Shown here: positions 25,306-34,628 of the stretch, piece by piece
Layout: each line of letters begins with the position of its first letter
How positions within the stretch are numbered: the first letter of the stretch is position 1
NCBI RefSeq assembly: GCF_018837975.1
Contig: NZ_JAGSOY010000006.1
Span: 62,001-126,000 of the forward strand
DNA length: 64,000 nucleotides
DNA from: Zooshikella harenae
GTDB lineage: Bacteria; Pseudomonadota; Gammaproteobacteria; Pseudomonadales; Zooshikellaceae
Direction of reading: 5' to 3'
Made by a program: the position numbers and the translations under genes
Notes under the pieces: generated by a model
The model's database searches: none
What the model was told of the DNA's origin: nothing
What the model saw: the letters and a program-made list of their open reading frames with translations, nothing else

Positions 25306-25902
25306 TTATTCTTGGTCTTCGTTGATTATTGCAGGCTCAGTTTTTTGCTCAGAATCCATATAGCGAGATAGTGGCATAATCAACGCAATCATAAAAACTA
25401 GCGTGATGCCTGTTAAGCCAAATAATTTAAAGTTGACCCAAGCTGACTCACTGAACTGGTAAGCAACATAAAGGTTGGCGACGCCAATTGCCGCTAGAAA
25501 CCCAAAAACGCTTAAATTTAGCCTATTCCAGGTAGTGGTTGGTACTGCTTGGAGTTGAACATTTGAGCTTTTTAGCAACCCTTCAAGACTTCGCTGGGTA
25601 AGGTTTTTCTTTCCCCAAAACTGAGAAACAAGGACGGCCACACCCATTACCCAGTAGAGGATAGTAGGCTTCCATTGTAAAAAGGCGGAGTTATCAAAAA
25701 GCAGTGTCATACCACCAAGTACTGCAAGCAACCCTGCTGAAATAAGATGAATACGTTCAATTTTGCGGTGACGAAACCAGCTATAAGCCATTTGCAGACC
25801 AGTTGCAGCCAGAATGCTGATGGTTGCCAGTAAAAAATCACCTGTAAGTTTGTATACCGTGAAAAAAATGATGATTGGGAGTAGATCAACAAAGAATTTC
25901 AT
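25306..25902 (-). CDS. yciB: Inner membrane septation/envelope protein YciB (IspZ)
   Basis: A 198-residue polytopic membrane protein with about six hydrophobic segments and the family N-terminus MKFFVDLLPIIIFFTVYKL. YciB interacts with envelope synthesis and division proteins in E. coli. The acidic C-terminal tail (EQKTEPAIINEDQE) is cytoplasmic. Upstream partner of yciI in one operon; divergent from the PHP gene. Confidence 0.92.
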   Translation of the reverse strand: MKFFVDLLPIIIFFTVYKLTGDFLLATISILAATGLQMAYSWFRHRKIERIHLISAGLLAVLGGMTLLFDNSAFLQWKPTILYWVMGVAVLVSQFWGKKNLTQRSLEGLLKSSNVQLQAVPTTTWNRLNLSVFGFLAAIGVANLYVAYQFSESAWVNFKLFGLTGITLVFMIALIMPLSRYMDSEQKTEPAIINEDQE

Positions 25903-26167
25903 TGCGTTTCTGTCACCCTGGGTAGTAAGTAAGCGTTTATAGTACTTTATTTTGTTGGCAATCTAAATAAAAAGTCTTCCTACCATAATGGCAGGGGTCA
26001 GGCTGAGGGTATTGTTAAGTTGGTACTAAAGAGGTATTTCTGCTGTTATTTGAGTCCTTAGTGATTAGTTTAGTTCAATTGAGCGAGCTAGGGAGGCTTG
26101 ATGACATTAACACACATCAATAAAAACTGTTACTATGAGCTGATGTAAGTAAAAATAGAGAGTTAAC

Positions 26168-27040
26168 GTGCTATACGATTTGCACACTCATACAACAGCC
26201 TCTGATGGCCTATTATCCCCTTTAGCTCTGATTGACCGCGCAAAAGCGCAACAAGTTGATGTGCTTGCCATAACTGATCATGACAGTGTGGCTGGTATTA
26301 ACTGGTTGAATCATTCTTGTGGATCAGAATTACAATCACAACCTTTGGTTGTTATTCCTGGTATTGAGTTTTCCTGCGTTTGGCGAGGGATCACATTACA
26401 TGTATTGGGCTTAAATATTCATCTGCAAGCGCCAGGTTTGCAGCAAGCACTCGTTTTTCAGCATCAGGCAAGGGAAGCTCGTGCTATCAAAATTGCAGAA
26501 CGTTTAGCCAAAATAGGTGTTCATGACCCATTGGAGGGTGCATTAGAGGTTGTTCGAAAACAAACAGAAGGTATTTTTGCTGATCAAGAGTTACAACTAG
26601 GACGGCCCCATTTTGCGGAACATATGGTTCGTTCAGGCTTTGTGGAAACTCGTGATCAGGCATTTAAGCGGTGGCTGGGGGCTGGCAAAATGGGCGATGT
26701 AAAAAGCCAGTGGCCAGATTTGCAGCAAGTTATCACTTGGATTAGTGAAGCAGACGGTCAAGCCGTATTGGCGCATCCTGCTCGATATAAATTGACTAAT
26801 ACTAAGCTACGTAGCCTGCTACAGCAGTTTAAAGCATATGGTGGCCACGGGATGGAAGTGGCTACTGCAGGTACTACCCCCGATCGCTTAGCGTATTTAG
26901 CCAAGTTAAGTTGTGATTATGAGTTACTGGCATCCTGTGGTAGCGACTTTCATGGGCCTGCGACCCGCTGGGCTGATGTGGGCAAAGTACCTCCATTACC
27001 CAAACAGTGTCGACCAGTCTGGTCTGCCTGGTCGCTTTGA
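26168..27040 (+). CDS. rnm: PHP-domain 5'-3' exoribonuclease (YciV/Rnm, RNase AM-like)
   Basis: A 290-residue PHP phosphoesterase. The metal-binding motifs are DLHTHTTASDG at the N-terminus, ITDHDSVAG, and VLAHPARYK and SDFHGP in the second half. E. coli Rnm trims 5' ends of rRNAs and degrades short oligonucleotides and pAp. Length and motifs match. It starts the operon with yciO, 23 bases apart. Confidence 0.87.
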   Translation: MLYDLHTHTTASDGLLSPLALIDRAKAQQVDVLAITDHDSVAGINWLNHSCGSELQSQPLVVIPGIEFSCVWRGITLHVLGLNIHLQAPGLQQALVFQHQAREARAIKIAERLAKIGVHDPLEGALEVVRKQTEGIFADQELQLGRPHFAEHMVRSGFVETRDQAFKRWLGAGKMGDVKSQWPDLQQVITWISEADGQAVLAHPARYKLTNTKLRSLLQQFKAYGGHGMEVATAGTTPDRLAYLAKLSCDYELLASCGSDFHGPATRWADVGKVPPLPKQCRPVWSAWSL

Positions 27041-27063
27041 ATATAAAACAGTAGGTAAATACT

Positions 27064-27690
27064 GTGAGTCAATTTTTTCAAATTCATTGTGAAAATCCCC
27101 AGCAGCGTTTAATACGACAAGCTGCAGATATTATTCACCAAGGGGGGGTGGTCGTTTATCCAACAGATTCTGCCTATGCGTTAGGTTGCCATATTGGAGA
27201 TAAAAAAGCGGTTGATCGTATTCGTCGTATTCGAAACTTAGATGAACGCCATAATTTTACATTGATGTGTCGTGACTTATCTGAACTTGCAATTTATGCA
27301 CGTGTTGAGAATACAGCCTATCGTTTACTAAAAGCATATACACCAGGGCCTTATACGTTTATTTTGCAGGCTACCCGCGAAGTCCCTCGTCGTTTAATGC
27401 ATCCAAAACGGCGAACGATAGGTTTGCGTGTACCAGATTTTGCAATCACCCAGGCCCTGTTAGCTGATTTGGGAGAGCCTCTCATGAGCACGACTCTGAT
27501 TATGCCTGGGGACGAATATCCACTCATCGATCCTTATGATATGCGTGATTTATTAGAGCATCAGGTTGACCTTATCATTGATGGCGGGTTTTGCGGAATG
27601 GAGCCTACAACTGTGATCAATATGGTTGATGAGGTGCCCAGTGTCATTCGAGAAGGCAAAGGAGATTCTGCACCTTTTTTACAGGCATAA
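27064..27690 (+). CDS. yciO: YciO, Sua5/TsaC-like RNA-binding protein
   Basis: A 208-residue YrdC-fold protein with GTG start. The segment IIHQGGVVVYPTDSAYALGCHIGDKKA and KRRTIGLRVPDF are family signatures. It resembles threonylcarbamoyl-AMP synthase (TsaC) and binds ATP/RNA; whether YciO takes part in t6A synthesis is uncertain. Downstream of the PHP gene as in E. coli. Confidence 0.9.
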   Translation: MSQFFQIHCENPQQRLIRQAADIIHQGGVVVYPTDSAYALGCHIGDKKAVDRIRRIRNLDERHNFTLMCRDLSELAIYARVENTAYRLLKAYTPGPYTFILQATREVPRRLMHPKRRTIGLRVPDFAITQALLADLGEPLMSTTLIMPGDEYPLIDPYDMRDLLEHQVDLIIDGGFCGMEPTTVINMVDEVPSVIREGKGDSAPFLQA

Positions 27691-28114
27691 AATTCTCTCT
27701 TTAGCATTTGGACATTTGGGTGAACTATTTTCTTCTAAGCTGATTATAGTGTGGTTATTTATTGCTCCTTAATATTACCGTATGAAACATATGTATGGTC
27801 AGCTTTTCCTAGAAGCCAGATAAATGCTCAGTCTGGAACTTTTATCAAGATTTATTCAGATATAGCCGCACAAAAATGGGTGCAGGATAGGTGTTGTTTT
27901 GCGAAAATAGACTGTTTAGACAACTGAAATGGTATTGCTATGGAGGTTGATTTCCTCTTTGTCAAAATAGTTGTTATCAATACATTAAAAAGTACCTGTG
28001 ATGTTGATTGAGGTTTACGCTAGTCGAGTCAGCCTTTTGCAGGATTTGAGTAAGCCCAACCACCTGAAAAAGCCCGTTTAACTATGTGCTTGCTCTATCG
28101 TTAGGAATGCATGA
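27691..28114. other. Intergenic region before scpA, no gene seen
   Basis: No frame longer than about 25 codons has a plausible start. The region presumably holds the scpAB-rluB promoter; nothing close to a consensus -35/-10 pair is evident. No strong hairpin follows yciO. Confidence 0.4.
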
Positions 28115-29014
28115 ATGTCAGAACCAGTGCCTCAACCGGAAAATACTACCGTCAAAGATGCGGTGGATCACCGAACTGACTTGCTATCTGAAAGCCAGAT
28201 CTATCAGCGTCGTTTTCGGCAAACACCTGAGCAGGCTGAGCTACCCTTTGCGATAGTGCAAGGTGAACCTGTCACAGAAATACCGCAGGATCTGTACATT
28301 CCTCCAGAAGCGCTGGAAGTCTTTCTTGAGGCTTTTGAAGGGCCTTTGGATTTACTCCTGTATCTAATTCGACGACAGAATGTGGATGTTTTGGAAATAT
28401 GTGTTGCAGATATTACACAGCAGTACATGGAGTATGTTGAACTAATGAAGGCTGTCCATTTTGAGCTGGCGGCAGAGTACTTGGTGATGGCTGCAATGTT
28501 GGCAGAAATTAAATCTCGTATGCTTTTACCAAGAATGAGTGAAGAAACTGAAGAGGAAGAGGACGATCCTCGAGCAGAGCTAATAAGACGTTTATTGGAG
28601 TATGAAAGGTTTAAAAAAGCGGCTGAATCTATTGATGAAATGCCAAGGCAAGGGCGTGATATTCATTTAGCAAGAGCATTACCACCACACATTGTGCATG
28701 ATAAACCTCAGCCGGATGTGGACTTGAAAGAGGTATTGGTTGCATTTGCGGGTGTACTAAAGCGTGCAGAAATGTTTGAAAGTCATCAAGTGGAACAAGA
28801 AGCACTTTCGACCAGGGAACGCATGTCTCAAGTGTTGGGGGCTCTATCAGCTGACCATTTTACGCCTTTTGTAGCACTTTTCTCACTTGAAGAAGGACGG
28901 TTAGGGGTTGTTGTGACATTCTTAGCTGTTTTGGAATTAATAAAAGAGTCCCTTATTGAGCTAGTTCAAACAGAGCCATTTGGGGCTATTCATGTAAAAG
29001 CACGAGCCTCATGA
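28115..29014 (+). CDS. scpA: Segregation and condensation protein ScpA (kleisin)
   Basis: A 299-residue kleisin of the SMC-ScpAB condensin. After a variable N-terminal 60 residues, the SMC-neck-binding helix region reads FEGPLDLLLYLIRRQNVDVLEI, followed by MAAMLAEIKSRMLLPR and a C-terminal winged helix (FLAVLELIKESLIELVQTEPFGAIHV). It overlaps scpB by four bases. GGA lies seven to ten bases before the ATG. Confidence 0.94.
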   Translation: MSEPVPQPENTTVKDAVDHRTDLLSESQIYQRRFRQTPEQAELPFAIVQGEPVTEIPQDLYIPPEALEVFLEAFEGPLDLLLYLIRRQNVDVLEICVADITQQYMEYVELMKAVHFELAAEYLVMAAMLAEIKSRMLLPRMSEETEEEEDDPRAELIRRLLEYERFKKAAESIDEMPRQGRDIHLARALPPHIVHDKPQPDVDLKEVLVAFAGVLKRAEMFESHQVEQEALSTRERMSQVLGALSADHFTPFVALFSLEEGRLGVVVTFLAVLELIKESLIELVQTEPFGAIHVKARAS

Positions 29015-30006
29015 CAGATTTTGACGTTACTTTAAGCATGATATTAGAAGGTGCGTTACTTGCGTCACCAAAGCCCTTAACCATAGAACATATGCAACTT
29101 CTGTTTTCAGAAAATAGTCGTCCAGACTCTGAAGCCATTAAGCAAGCTTTAACAGTAATCAGTGAGCAGTGTGAAGGGCGTGGGTTTGAACTTAAAGAGG
29201 TCGCTTCAGGCTATCGCTTTCAAGTACGCAGTCAGTTGAGTGAGTGGGTTGGTAAGCTGTGGGAAGAGCGACCACCTCGTTATACTCGGGCTCTGCTGGA
29301 AACACTTGCACTCATTGCTTATCGGCAGCCAATTACACGTGGTGAAATTGAAGATATTCGTGGTGTCAGTGTAAGTTCTTCCATCATTAAAACCTTGCAA
29401 GAGCGAGAGTGGGTAAGGGTGGTAGGGCATCGTGATGTGCCTGGCAGGCCTGCAATGTATGCAACAACACGTCAATTTTTAGATTACTTCAATCTGCAAA
29501 GCTTAGATCAGCTGCCGCCGCTTGCTGAAATTAAAGAAATGGCTGCGAATGAAGAACTGGCTCTGGATGAGTCTGGAGAACAGCAAGTAGGCTCAAGTGA
29601 GGAGTCACAGGATAAACCAATGTCAGCAGATGAACTGTTTGCTGAGCTTGATGATATGGAGCAGCATTTACCTGAACATTTTGATCAGTTGTTATCTGGC
29701 AAGTTTGAGCCAGAAGCTGACGAAGAGGAAGCTGCAAGTGAAGACACGACTGAAAGCATTGATCAGGATAAGTCATTACATGAAGCGTCTTTGTCCGTGA
29801 TTGAAGTTGAAGAAACAGAAAAAGTGACATTGGCAGAAGAAACTGCAAGAGCTCAAGAGCGTGTAGCAGCATTCTTGGATAAGCAGCTTCAAGAAGAACA
29901 CGTACAACATGGCACTGAAGAAACTGATTCAAGTGAATCTGAAGTAATATCTGATGAAAGAACTTTAGATGAGTCTTCCTCTCAACAGGATGGCTCTGCT
30001 TCTTAA
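29011..30006 (+). CDS. scpB: Segregation and condensation protein ScpB
   Basis: Two winged-helix domains occupy about residues 5-175 (LEGALLASPKPLTIEHM; TLALIAYRQPITRGEIEDIRGV and GHRDVPGRPAMYATT). About 155 C-terminal residues form an acidic, low-complexity tail rich in Glu, Asp and Ser, longer than the tail of many ScpB proteins (usual total 180-330). Partner of ScpA in chromosome condensation. ATGA overlap with scpA. Confidence 0.94.
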   Translation: MTDFDVTLSMILEGALLASPKPLTIEHMQLLFSENSRPDSEAIKQALTVISEQCEGRGFELKEVASGYRFQVRSQLSEWVGKLWEERPPRYTRALLETLALIAYRQPITRGEIEDIRGVSVSSSIIKTLQEREWVRVVGHRDVPGRPAMYATTRQFLDYFNLQSLDQLPPLAEIKEMAANEELALDESGEQQVGSSEESQDKPMSADELFAELDDMEQHLPEHFDQLLSGKFEPEADEEEAASEDTTESIDQDKSLHEASLSVIEVEETEKVTLAEETARAQERVAAFLDKQLQEEHVQHGTEETDSSESEVISDERTLDESSSQQDGSAS

Positions 30007-30071
30007 TAAAGATTTCTTTAATTTGAAAAACTGGAAGCTCAATACCTGAGATTGGTAGTAAGCTTTAATTA

Positions 30072-30947
30072 TTGAAAACGGTTGTGAGTAAAAACGAAGT
30101 GGAAACGGTTAAGTTACAAAAAGCCTTGGCTCAAACAGGCCTGGCTTCCAGGCGTGAAATTGAGCGATGGATTGCCGAAGGTCGTGTTCAGGTAAATGGG
30201 CAAACAGCGGCTTTAGGTGCAAGAGTTTCTAGTGTTGATCAGGTAAAAGTAGATGACCGATTAGTAACCATTAGTTGTGGTGCTGAACATCGACGTGTAT
30301 TGGTTTATAACAAGCCTGAAGGAGAAGTTTGTTCAAGAAAAGACAATGAGGGCCGTCCTACAGTCTTTGATCGACTACCAAAGCTTAAAGGAGAACGCTG
30401 GATAAATATCGGGCGTCTGGATATAAACACATCAGGGTTATTGTTATTTACCAGTGATGGTGAGTTGGCAAATCGCCTGATGCATCCTTCATATCAGGTT
30501 GAGCGAGAATATGCTGTTCGAGTCATGGGTGAGGTAACACCTGAAATAACTGAACGCTTATTTAAGGGGGTAACGCTGGAGGATGGCCCTGCACGCTTTA
30601 CGGATATTGTTGATTCTGGTGGTGATGGCATTAATCGCTGGTTTCATGTTGTTATCATGGAAGGCCGAAACAGAGAAGTTCGTCGTCTTTGGGAGTCTCA
30701 AGGGGTAAAAGTAAGCCGTCTAAAACGCGTGCGTTACGGAAATGTTATTTTGTCTAGTCGTGTCAAGGTTGGCGCTTGGGAAGAGCTTCCCCAGCGAGAA
30801 GTGGATGAATTAGCTAAGCTGGTAGGCTTAAGTGTTAAACCTGTGCCAGTGCATAGTAAACAAGGTAAGACGGATTTACAGCGCCAGCAGCGAAAGCATC
30901 CCACCAGTAAGCCTAGAAAAAAGAAGCCAGTTCGCCCTCAGCGTTAA
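30072..30947 (+). CDS. rluB: 23S rRNA pseudouridine synthase RluB
   Basis: An S4 domain at the N-terminus ([21 protein letters not shown]) is followed by the RsuA/RluB catalytic domain with [14 protein letters not shown] (catalytic Asp) and [11 protein letters not shown]. It has 291 residues with a basic tail ([18 protein letters not shown]). It makes pseudouridine at position 2605 in E. coli numbering. The start is TTG at 30072 or GTG at 30084; neither has a strong ribosome binding site. Third gene of scpA-scpB-rluB. Confidence 0.92.
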   Translation: MKTVVSKNEVETVKLQKALAQTGLASRREIERWIAEGRVQVNGQTAALGARVSSVDQVKVDDRLVTISCGAEHRRVLVYNKPEGEVCSRKDNEGRPTVFDRLPKLKGERWINIGRLDINTSGLLLFTSDGELANRLMHPSYQVEREYAVRVMGEVTPEITERLFKGVTLEDGPARFTDIVDSGGDGINRWFHVVIMEGRNREVRRLWESQGVKVSRLKRVRYGNVILSSRVKVGAWEELPQREVDELAKLVGLSVKPVPVHSKQGKTDLQRQQRKHPTSKPRKKKPVRPQR

Positions 30948-30956
30948 TTAGTGTGA

Positions 30957-31904
30957 CTAACTATTAACGACCACATTTCGACCTGATGCTTTAGCACGGT
31001 ACAAGGCTTGGTCTGCTCTATTAAATAAGTCTTGTATCGTATCTTTTGCCTGAAGCGTTGATGTGCCCAAGCTAACAGTGAGTGGAATTGCAGCGTTATT
31101 AAATTGGCATTGCATATCTTCAATACTCTTACGCAAACGCTCTGCCACAACTGTTGCGGCTTTTTTACTGGTTTTAGAGAGCAGGACAATAAATTCCTCG
31201 CCACCATACCGAAAAACCATATCTACATTTCTTAAGCTGTTATGTAAACAGGCTACAGTTTGCTTAAGTACATAGTCTCCAGCACTATGGCCGTAATTAT
31301 CATTGATTTGTTTAAAATGATCTAAATCTAAGACCAGCAAGGACAGAGGTTGTTTTTCCCGCTTACAAACCTGTAACTCTCTATGAAGCGCATTATCAAG
31401 TGCAATGCGGTTGCCTGCACCTGTTAGTGGATCGTAAAGAGCAGCCTGAATAGCTGACCGATACTGCAATGCATTGCGTAGCGGGCAAACGACATACTGC
31501 AGTAACTCTTCCATACAGGCCAATTCATCTTCAGTAAAACGGCGTTGGCGGTAGCCGATTATTTCTCCGAGCTGATCCGTTTCTGTGATCATTCTATAAC
31601 TACAGCTGTGGTGCTTGGTTTTTCCACAGTGAATACTCAGGCCATAATCTTTATGAAGATAGGTAAGGCCATCTAGCTCAACCAGCCCATCGATACTACT
31701 AAAGATTTGTTGAATGAGTGTCTCTATTTCCAGTGAGGTTTGCAGTCGTTGGATAAACTGCAAACGCTGTGTTATTGAAAGGTTATCCGTTTGAATTGTG
31801 TGTAGCGGTTGTCTATTAACCTTTGCGTTGGATGAGGCTTGTCCATTGACTGCGGTGAGCTTTCTTAACTTGCTCATGTGAGATTGCTGCACAGGTTGAT
31901 TCAT
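30957..31904 (-). CDS. Diguanylate cyclase (GGDEF)
   Basis: A soluble c-di-GMP synthase of about 315 residues. The C-terminal half is a GGDEF domain: DPLTGAGNRIALDNAL, LDLDHFKQINDNYGHSAGD, and the active site RYGGEEF. An inhibitory I-site RNVD lies five residues before GGEEF, so product feedback is expected. The N-terminal 150 residues show no transmembrane helix and could be a GAF-like sensor (TYLHKDYGLSIHCGKTKHHSCSYRM). The frame opens at a TTG (31913); the ATG at 31904 is preferred. It converges with rluB with only nine bases between. Confidence 0.9.
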   Translation of the reverse strand: MNQPVQQSHMSKLRKLTAVNGQASSNAKVNRQPLHTIQTDNLSITQRLQFIQRLQTSLEIETLIQQIFSSIDGLVELDGLTYLHKDYGLSIHCGKTKHHSCSYRMITETDQLGEIIGYRQRRFTEDELACMEELLQYVVCPLRNALQYRSAIQAALYDPLTGAGNRIALDNALHRELQVCKREKQPLSLLVLDLDHFKQINDNYGHSAGDYVLKQTVACLHNSLRNVDMVFRYGGEEFIVLLSKTSKKAATVVAERLRKSIEDMQCQFNNAAIPLTVSLGTSTLQAKDTIQDLFNRADQALYRAKASGRNVVVNS

Positions 31905-31913
31905 AACGACCAA

Positions 31914-32294
31914 AGCCTTCTGTAAATAGTTCCGTCTTGTTCGCTAAACCATTGCGAATTTTATGCCACTTAATTAATTTTTTATTATTTAAATATTTCT
32001 GCGGCTTTACAGTCCCGTAACGAGCTAAGGCGGCAAACTGGTTCCGCCTGAATGGCTATTATTTGATTTAACAACTAATAATAACGGATAGAGTGGGGGG
32101 AGCGTCAAATAAGTGACGAAAAAAAGCAGTTTGTTATAGGTGCTTTTTTGCTTTTAACAATTAGCAGGAGAACTAATAATAGGCTCAGTAATAGCTTTTC
32201 AATGCTCAAAGAGGAGCATGTAATCCTCTTTGAGCATTTTATGGGATGATTTCAGGTTTTACTTTACTGGAAGGAAATTATTAATAACGGGCGT
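31914..32294. other. Intergenic region with several hairpins
   Basis: No gene is seen. AGGCGG/CCGCCT (32028-32049, 10-nt loop) and CGTCA/TGACG (32108-32124) are small hairpins, and a long perfect hairpin occurs at 32202-32237. The region separates the diguanylate cyclase promoter from the end of yciK. Confidence 0.4.
32202..32240. terminator. Long perfect hairpin beyond yciK
   Basis: A 14-bp perfect stem ATGCTCAAAGAGGA/TCCTCTTTGAGCAT with an 8-nt loop, followed by TTTATGG on the plus strand. It lies 58 bases past the yciK stop, on the minus-strand exit side, but no T tract follows on that strand, so termination is probable rather than certain. Confidence 0.5.
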
Positions 32295-33035
32295 TTATTG
32301 AGCATTAAAGGCTTGGCCATTGACGGGTTGACTCTCAGGTCCCATTAAATAGAGGTAAACATTCATGATGTCTTCTGGGCTAGCCAATTTAGCTTGATCC
32401 TCTGCCGGATAAGCTTGTGCTCGCATGGCTGTTCTGGTTGCTCCTGGGTTCACCGAGTTAAAGCGGATGTGGCTAATTTCTTCCTCTTCATCGGCAAGTA
32501 CCTGCATCAGTCCTTCAGTTGCAAATTTGGATACAGCATATGCGCCCCAATGCGCTCTGCCCTTACGCCCAACAGAGGATGACGTAAAAATGACAGAGGC
32601 ATCACTTGATTTGCGAAGTAGTGGTAGAAGCGCTTGCGTCATCATAAAGGCTGCATTGACATTAACCTGCATGACCTGATGCCATGTATCAATATTGTAC
32701 TGGCTAATGGGGGTCAGTGTTCCTAAGCTTCCTGCATTATGAAGCAGGCCATCTAACTGACCAAATTCCTGGTCAATACGTTGTGCTAAATCATCATAAT
32801 CTTTAGGGCTAGCACCATCTAAATTCATTGGGTAAATAGCAGGTTGTGGATAGCCTTTTTGCTCAATTTCATCATAAACAGCTTCTAGCTTTTTGGTGGT
32901 ACGGCCTAGCAAAATTACAGTGGCGCCGTAATGGGCAAAACTTAGGGCAGCTGCCTTGCCAATGCCATCACCAGCACCTGTAACCAAAATAACACGATCA
33001 GCTAACAGATTATCGTGTGCTTGATATTCAAACAT
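32295..33035 (-). CDS. yciK: YciK-type short-chain dehydrogenase/reductase
   Basis: An SDR of 246 residues (E. coli YciK 252). The NAD(P)-binding motif is VTGAGDGIGKAAA; the HNAG motif and the catalytic Ser (SSSVGRKG), Tyr and Lys (YAVSKFA) are all present. The substrate is unknown. The open frame runs to 33185, but the ATG at 33035 (MFEYQAHD) fits the family. It follows mupP at 22 bases, as in Pseudomonas. Confidence 0.9.
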   Translation of the reverse strand: MFEYQAHDNLLADRVILVTGAGDGIGKAAALSFAHYGATVILLGRTTKKLEAVYDEIEQKGYPQPAIYPMNLDGASPKDYDDLAQRIDQEFGQLDGLLHNAGSLGTLTPISQYNIDTWHQVMQVNVNAAFMMTQALLPLLRKSSDASVIFTSSSVGRKGRAHWGAYAVSKFATEGLMQVLADEEEEISHIRFNSVNPGATRTAMRAQAYPAEDQAKLASPEDIMNVYLYLMGPESQPVNGQAFNAQ

Positions 33036-33057
33036 GATGTTCGCCCAATTAGTAAAG

Positions 33058-33744
33058 TTAAGCTCGTAAAGTCCAGTTGTTATCGTCAAGCCAATCAAGA
33101 ATATCCATGGCAGAATCTGCATGAAAATCAGCAGGCCAGGATTCTGGATTGCTGTCATTGTCAATATAGCCATAGCATGCCGCAACCGTCACCATACCTG
33201 CACGTTGGCCTGCTTCAATGTCCCGTTCATGATCACCAATGTAAATACACTGCTGAGGTATGCAGTTAAGCTGATTGCAGGCAGTGAGTAGCGCTTCTGG
33301 GTGAGGTTTGCGCTGCTGAACATGATCTGGACATAGCGTTACTGCACTGCGTTTAGTGAGTGCAAGTGAGTCCATTATTGGCAAAGTATATTGACTGGGT
33401 TTGTTGGTAACTACGCCCCAGGGGAGCTGGCGAGACTCAATAGCTTGCAGTAAATGATCCATGCCTGGAAATAAGGTTGTTTCGTTGACAAGCTGCTCTT
33501 CATAAAAGGCTAACAGTTGCTGGTGTAATGCAGTAAAGCGCTCATCCTCTTCTGTTATCGAAAAAGCTAGTTTGACTAAGGCTTTTGCGCCATTAGAAAC
33601 GCAGTTGCGTACCAAATCGTAGTCAAGGTTACTTTCACCATGAGCGTGGCGCAGACGATTTACTGCAGCAACTAAGTCTGGAGCGGTGTCGAGTAAAGTG
33701 CCATCTAAGTCAAACAAAATGGCATGGATTGGAGACGTTTGCAT
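33058..33744 (-). CDS. mupP: HAD phosphatase, probable N-acetylmuramic acid 6-phosphate phosphatase MupP
   Basis: A 228-residue HAD hydrolase with the nucleophile motif LFDLDGTLLDTAPD, motif II VTNKP, Lys in QRKPHPE and motif IV IGDHERDIEAG. Sequence alone resembles phosphoglycolate phosphatase (Gph). The order ubiG-mupP-yciK is that of Pseudomonas, where the enzyme dephosphorylates MurNAc-6-P in the anhydromuropeptide recycling bypass. MupP is therefore preferred over Gph; this is an inference from context. Confidence 0.8.
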   Translation of the reverse strand: MQTSPIHAILFDLDGTLLDTAPDLVAAVNRLRHAHGESNLDYDLVRNCVSNGAKALVKLAFSITEEDERFTALHQQLLAFYEEQLVNETTLFPGMDHLLQAIESRQLPWGVVTNKPSQYTLPIMDSLALTKRSAVTLCPDHVQQRKPHPEALLTACNQLNCIPQQCIYIGDHERDIEAGQRAGMVTVAACYGYIDNDSNPESWPADFHADSAMDILDWLDDNNWTLRA

Positions 33745-33834
33745 GAAGGTTTCTGCTTCTCAACTGAACAGGTGTTACTCATTATGTTTGGTTTAGCTCA
33801 GATAACTAAACCTGAGCTATGCCAACTACAGTAT

Positions 33835-34587
33835 TCATTCTGGTTTTACAGTGTGCAGCAAATAGTTGACGCTGACATCGTGTTCATCCAGTTTATAGTG
33901 TTTGGTGATGGGGTTATAGCTCATCCCTGTCATAGTTTGTGACTGTAAGCCTGCAGCACGTACCCAGCGAGCAAGTTCTGCTGGACGTAAGAACTTGTTC
34001 CACTCATGAGTACCTTTAGGAAGTAGCTTTAAAACGTATTCAGCACCGACGATGGCAAATAAATAAGATTTGGGGTTACGGTTAATAGTTGAGAAGAAGA
34101 CATGGCCGCCAGGTTTAACCAATTGGCTGCATGCTTTTATGACTGATGATGGATCAGGGACGTGTTCTAACATTTCAAGACAAGTGACAACATCAAAATA
34201 CCCTGGCTTTTCTTGCGCTAAGGTTTCTGCTGTGGTTTGAGCGTATTCAACACTTGCGCCGGATTCCAGACAGTGGAGTTTAGCAACGGTTAATGGCGCT
34301 TCACCCATATCGATGCCTTGCACTTGAGCACCACGTAAGGCCATGGACTCAGCAAGAATGCCACCACCACAGCCGACATCGAGTACTTTTTTGCCTGGCA
34401 GAGATGCTCGTTCATCAATGAAATTAAGCCTCAGCGGATTGATATCATGGAGCGGCTTAAACTCACTGTTACGATCCCACCAGCGGCTAGCTAATGCCTC
34501 AAACTTAGCGATTTCATCGGCATCAACGTTTTTATCTGTATTAACATTGTTTGGGGTATTAACGTTGCTGTTAGGGGATTGTTCCAT
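33835..34587 (-). CDS. ubiG: Ubiquinone biosynthesis O-methyltransferase UbiG
   Basis: UbiG performs both O-methylations in ubiquinone synthesis. The SAM motif is [23 protein letters not shown] and [12 protein letters not shown] are family hallmarks. The frame opens at 34659 inside mtaD; the ATG at 34587 is favoured because GGGA precedes it with usable spacing, giving 250 residues. The N-terminus is Asn-rich ([15 protein letters not shown]), longer than usual. A small hairpin TAGCTCAG/CTGAGCTA (33794-33819) lies between ubiG and mupP. Confidence 0.93.
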   Translation of the reverse strand: MEQSPNSNVNTPNNVNTDKNVDADEIAKFEALASRWWDRNSEFKPLHDINPLRLNFIDERASLPGKKVLDVGCGGGILAESMALRGAQVQGIDMGEAPLTVAKLHCLESGASVEYAQTTAETLAQEKPGYFDVVTCLEMLEHVPDPSSVIKACSQLVKPGGHVFFSTINRNPKSYLFAIVGAEYVLKLLPKGTHEWNKFLRPAELARWVRAAGLQSQTMTGMSYNPITKHYKLDEHDVSVNYLLHTVKPE

Positions 34588-34628
34588 TGCGAGCATTTCC
34601 CGTTTTAAAGTACCTTGCTGGTACTGGT

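Noticed and set aside
29531-29932. 133-codon minus-strand frame opposite scpB
   Set aside because: It mirrors the repetitive acidic tail of ScpB (Leu/Gln/His-rich antisense) and has no start signals.
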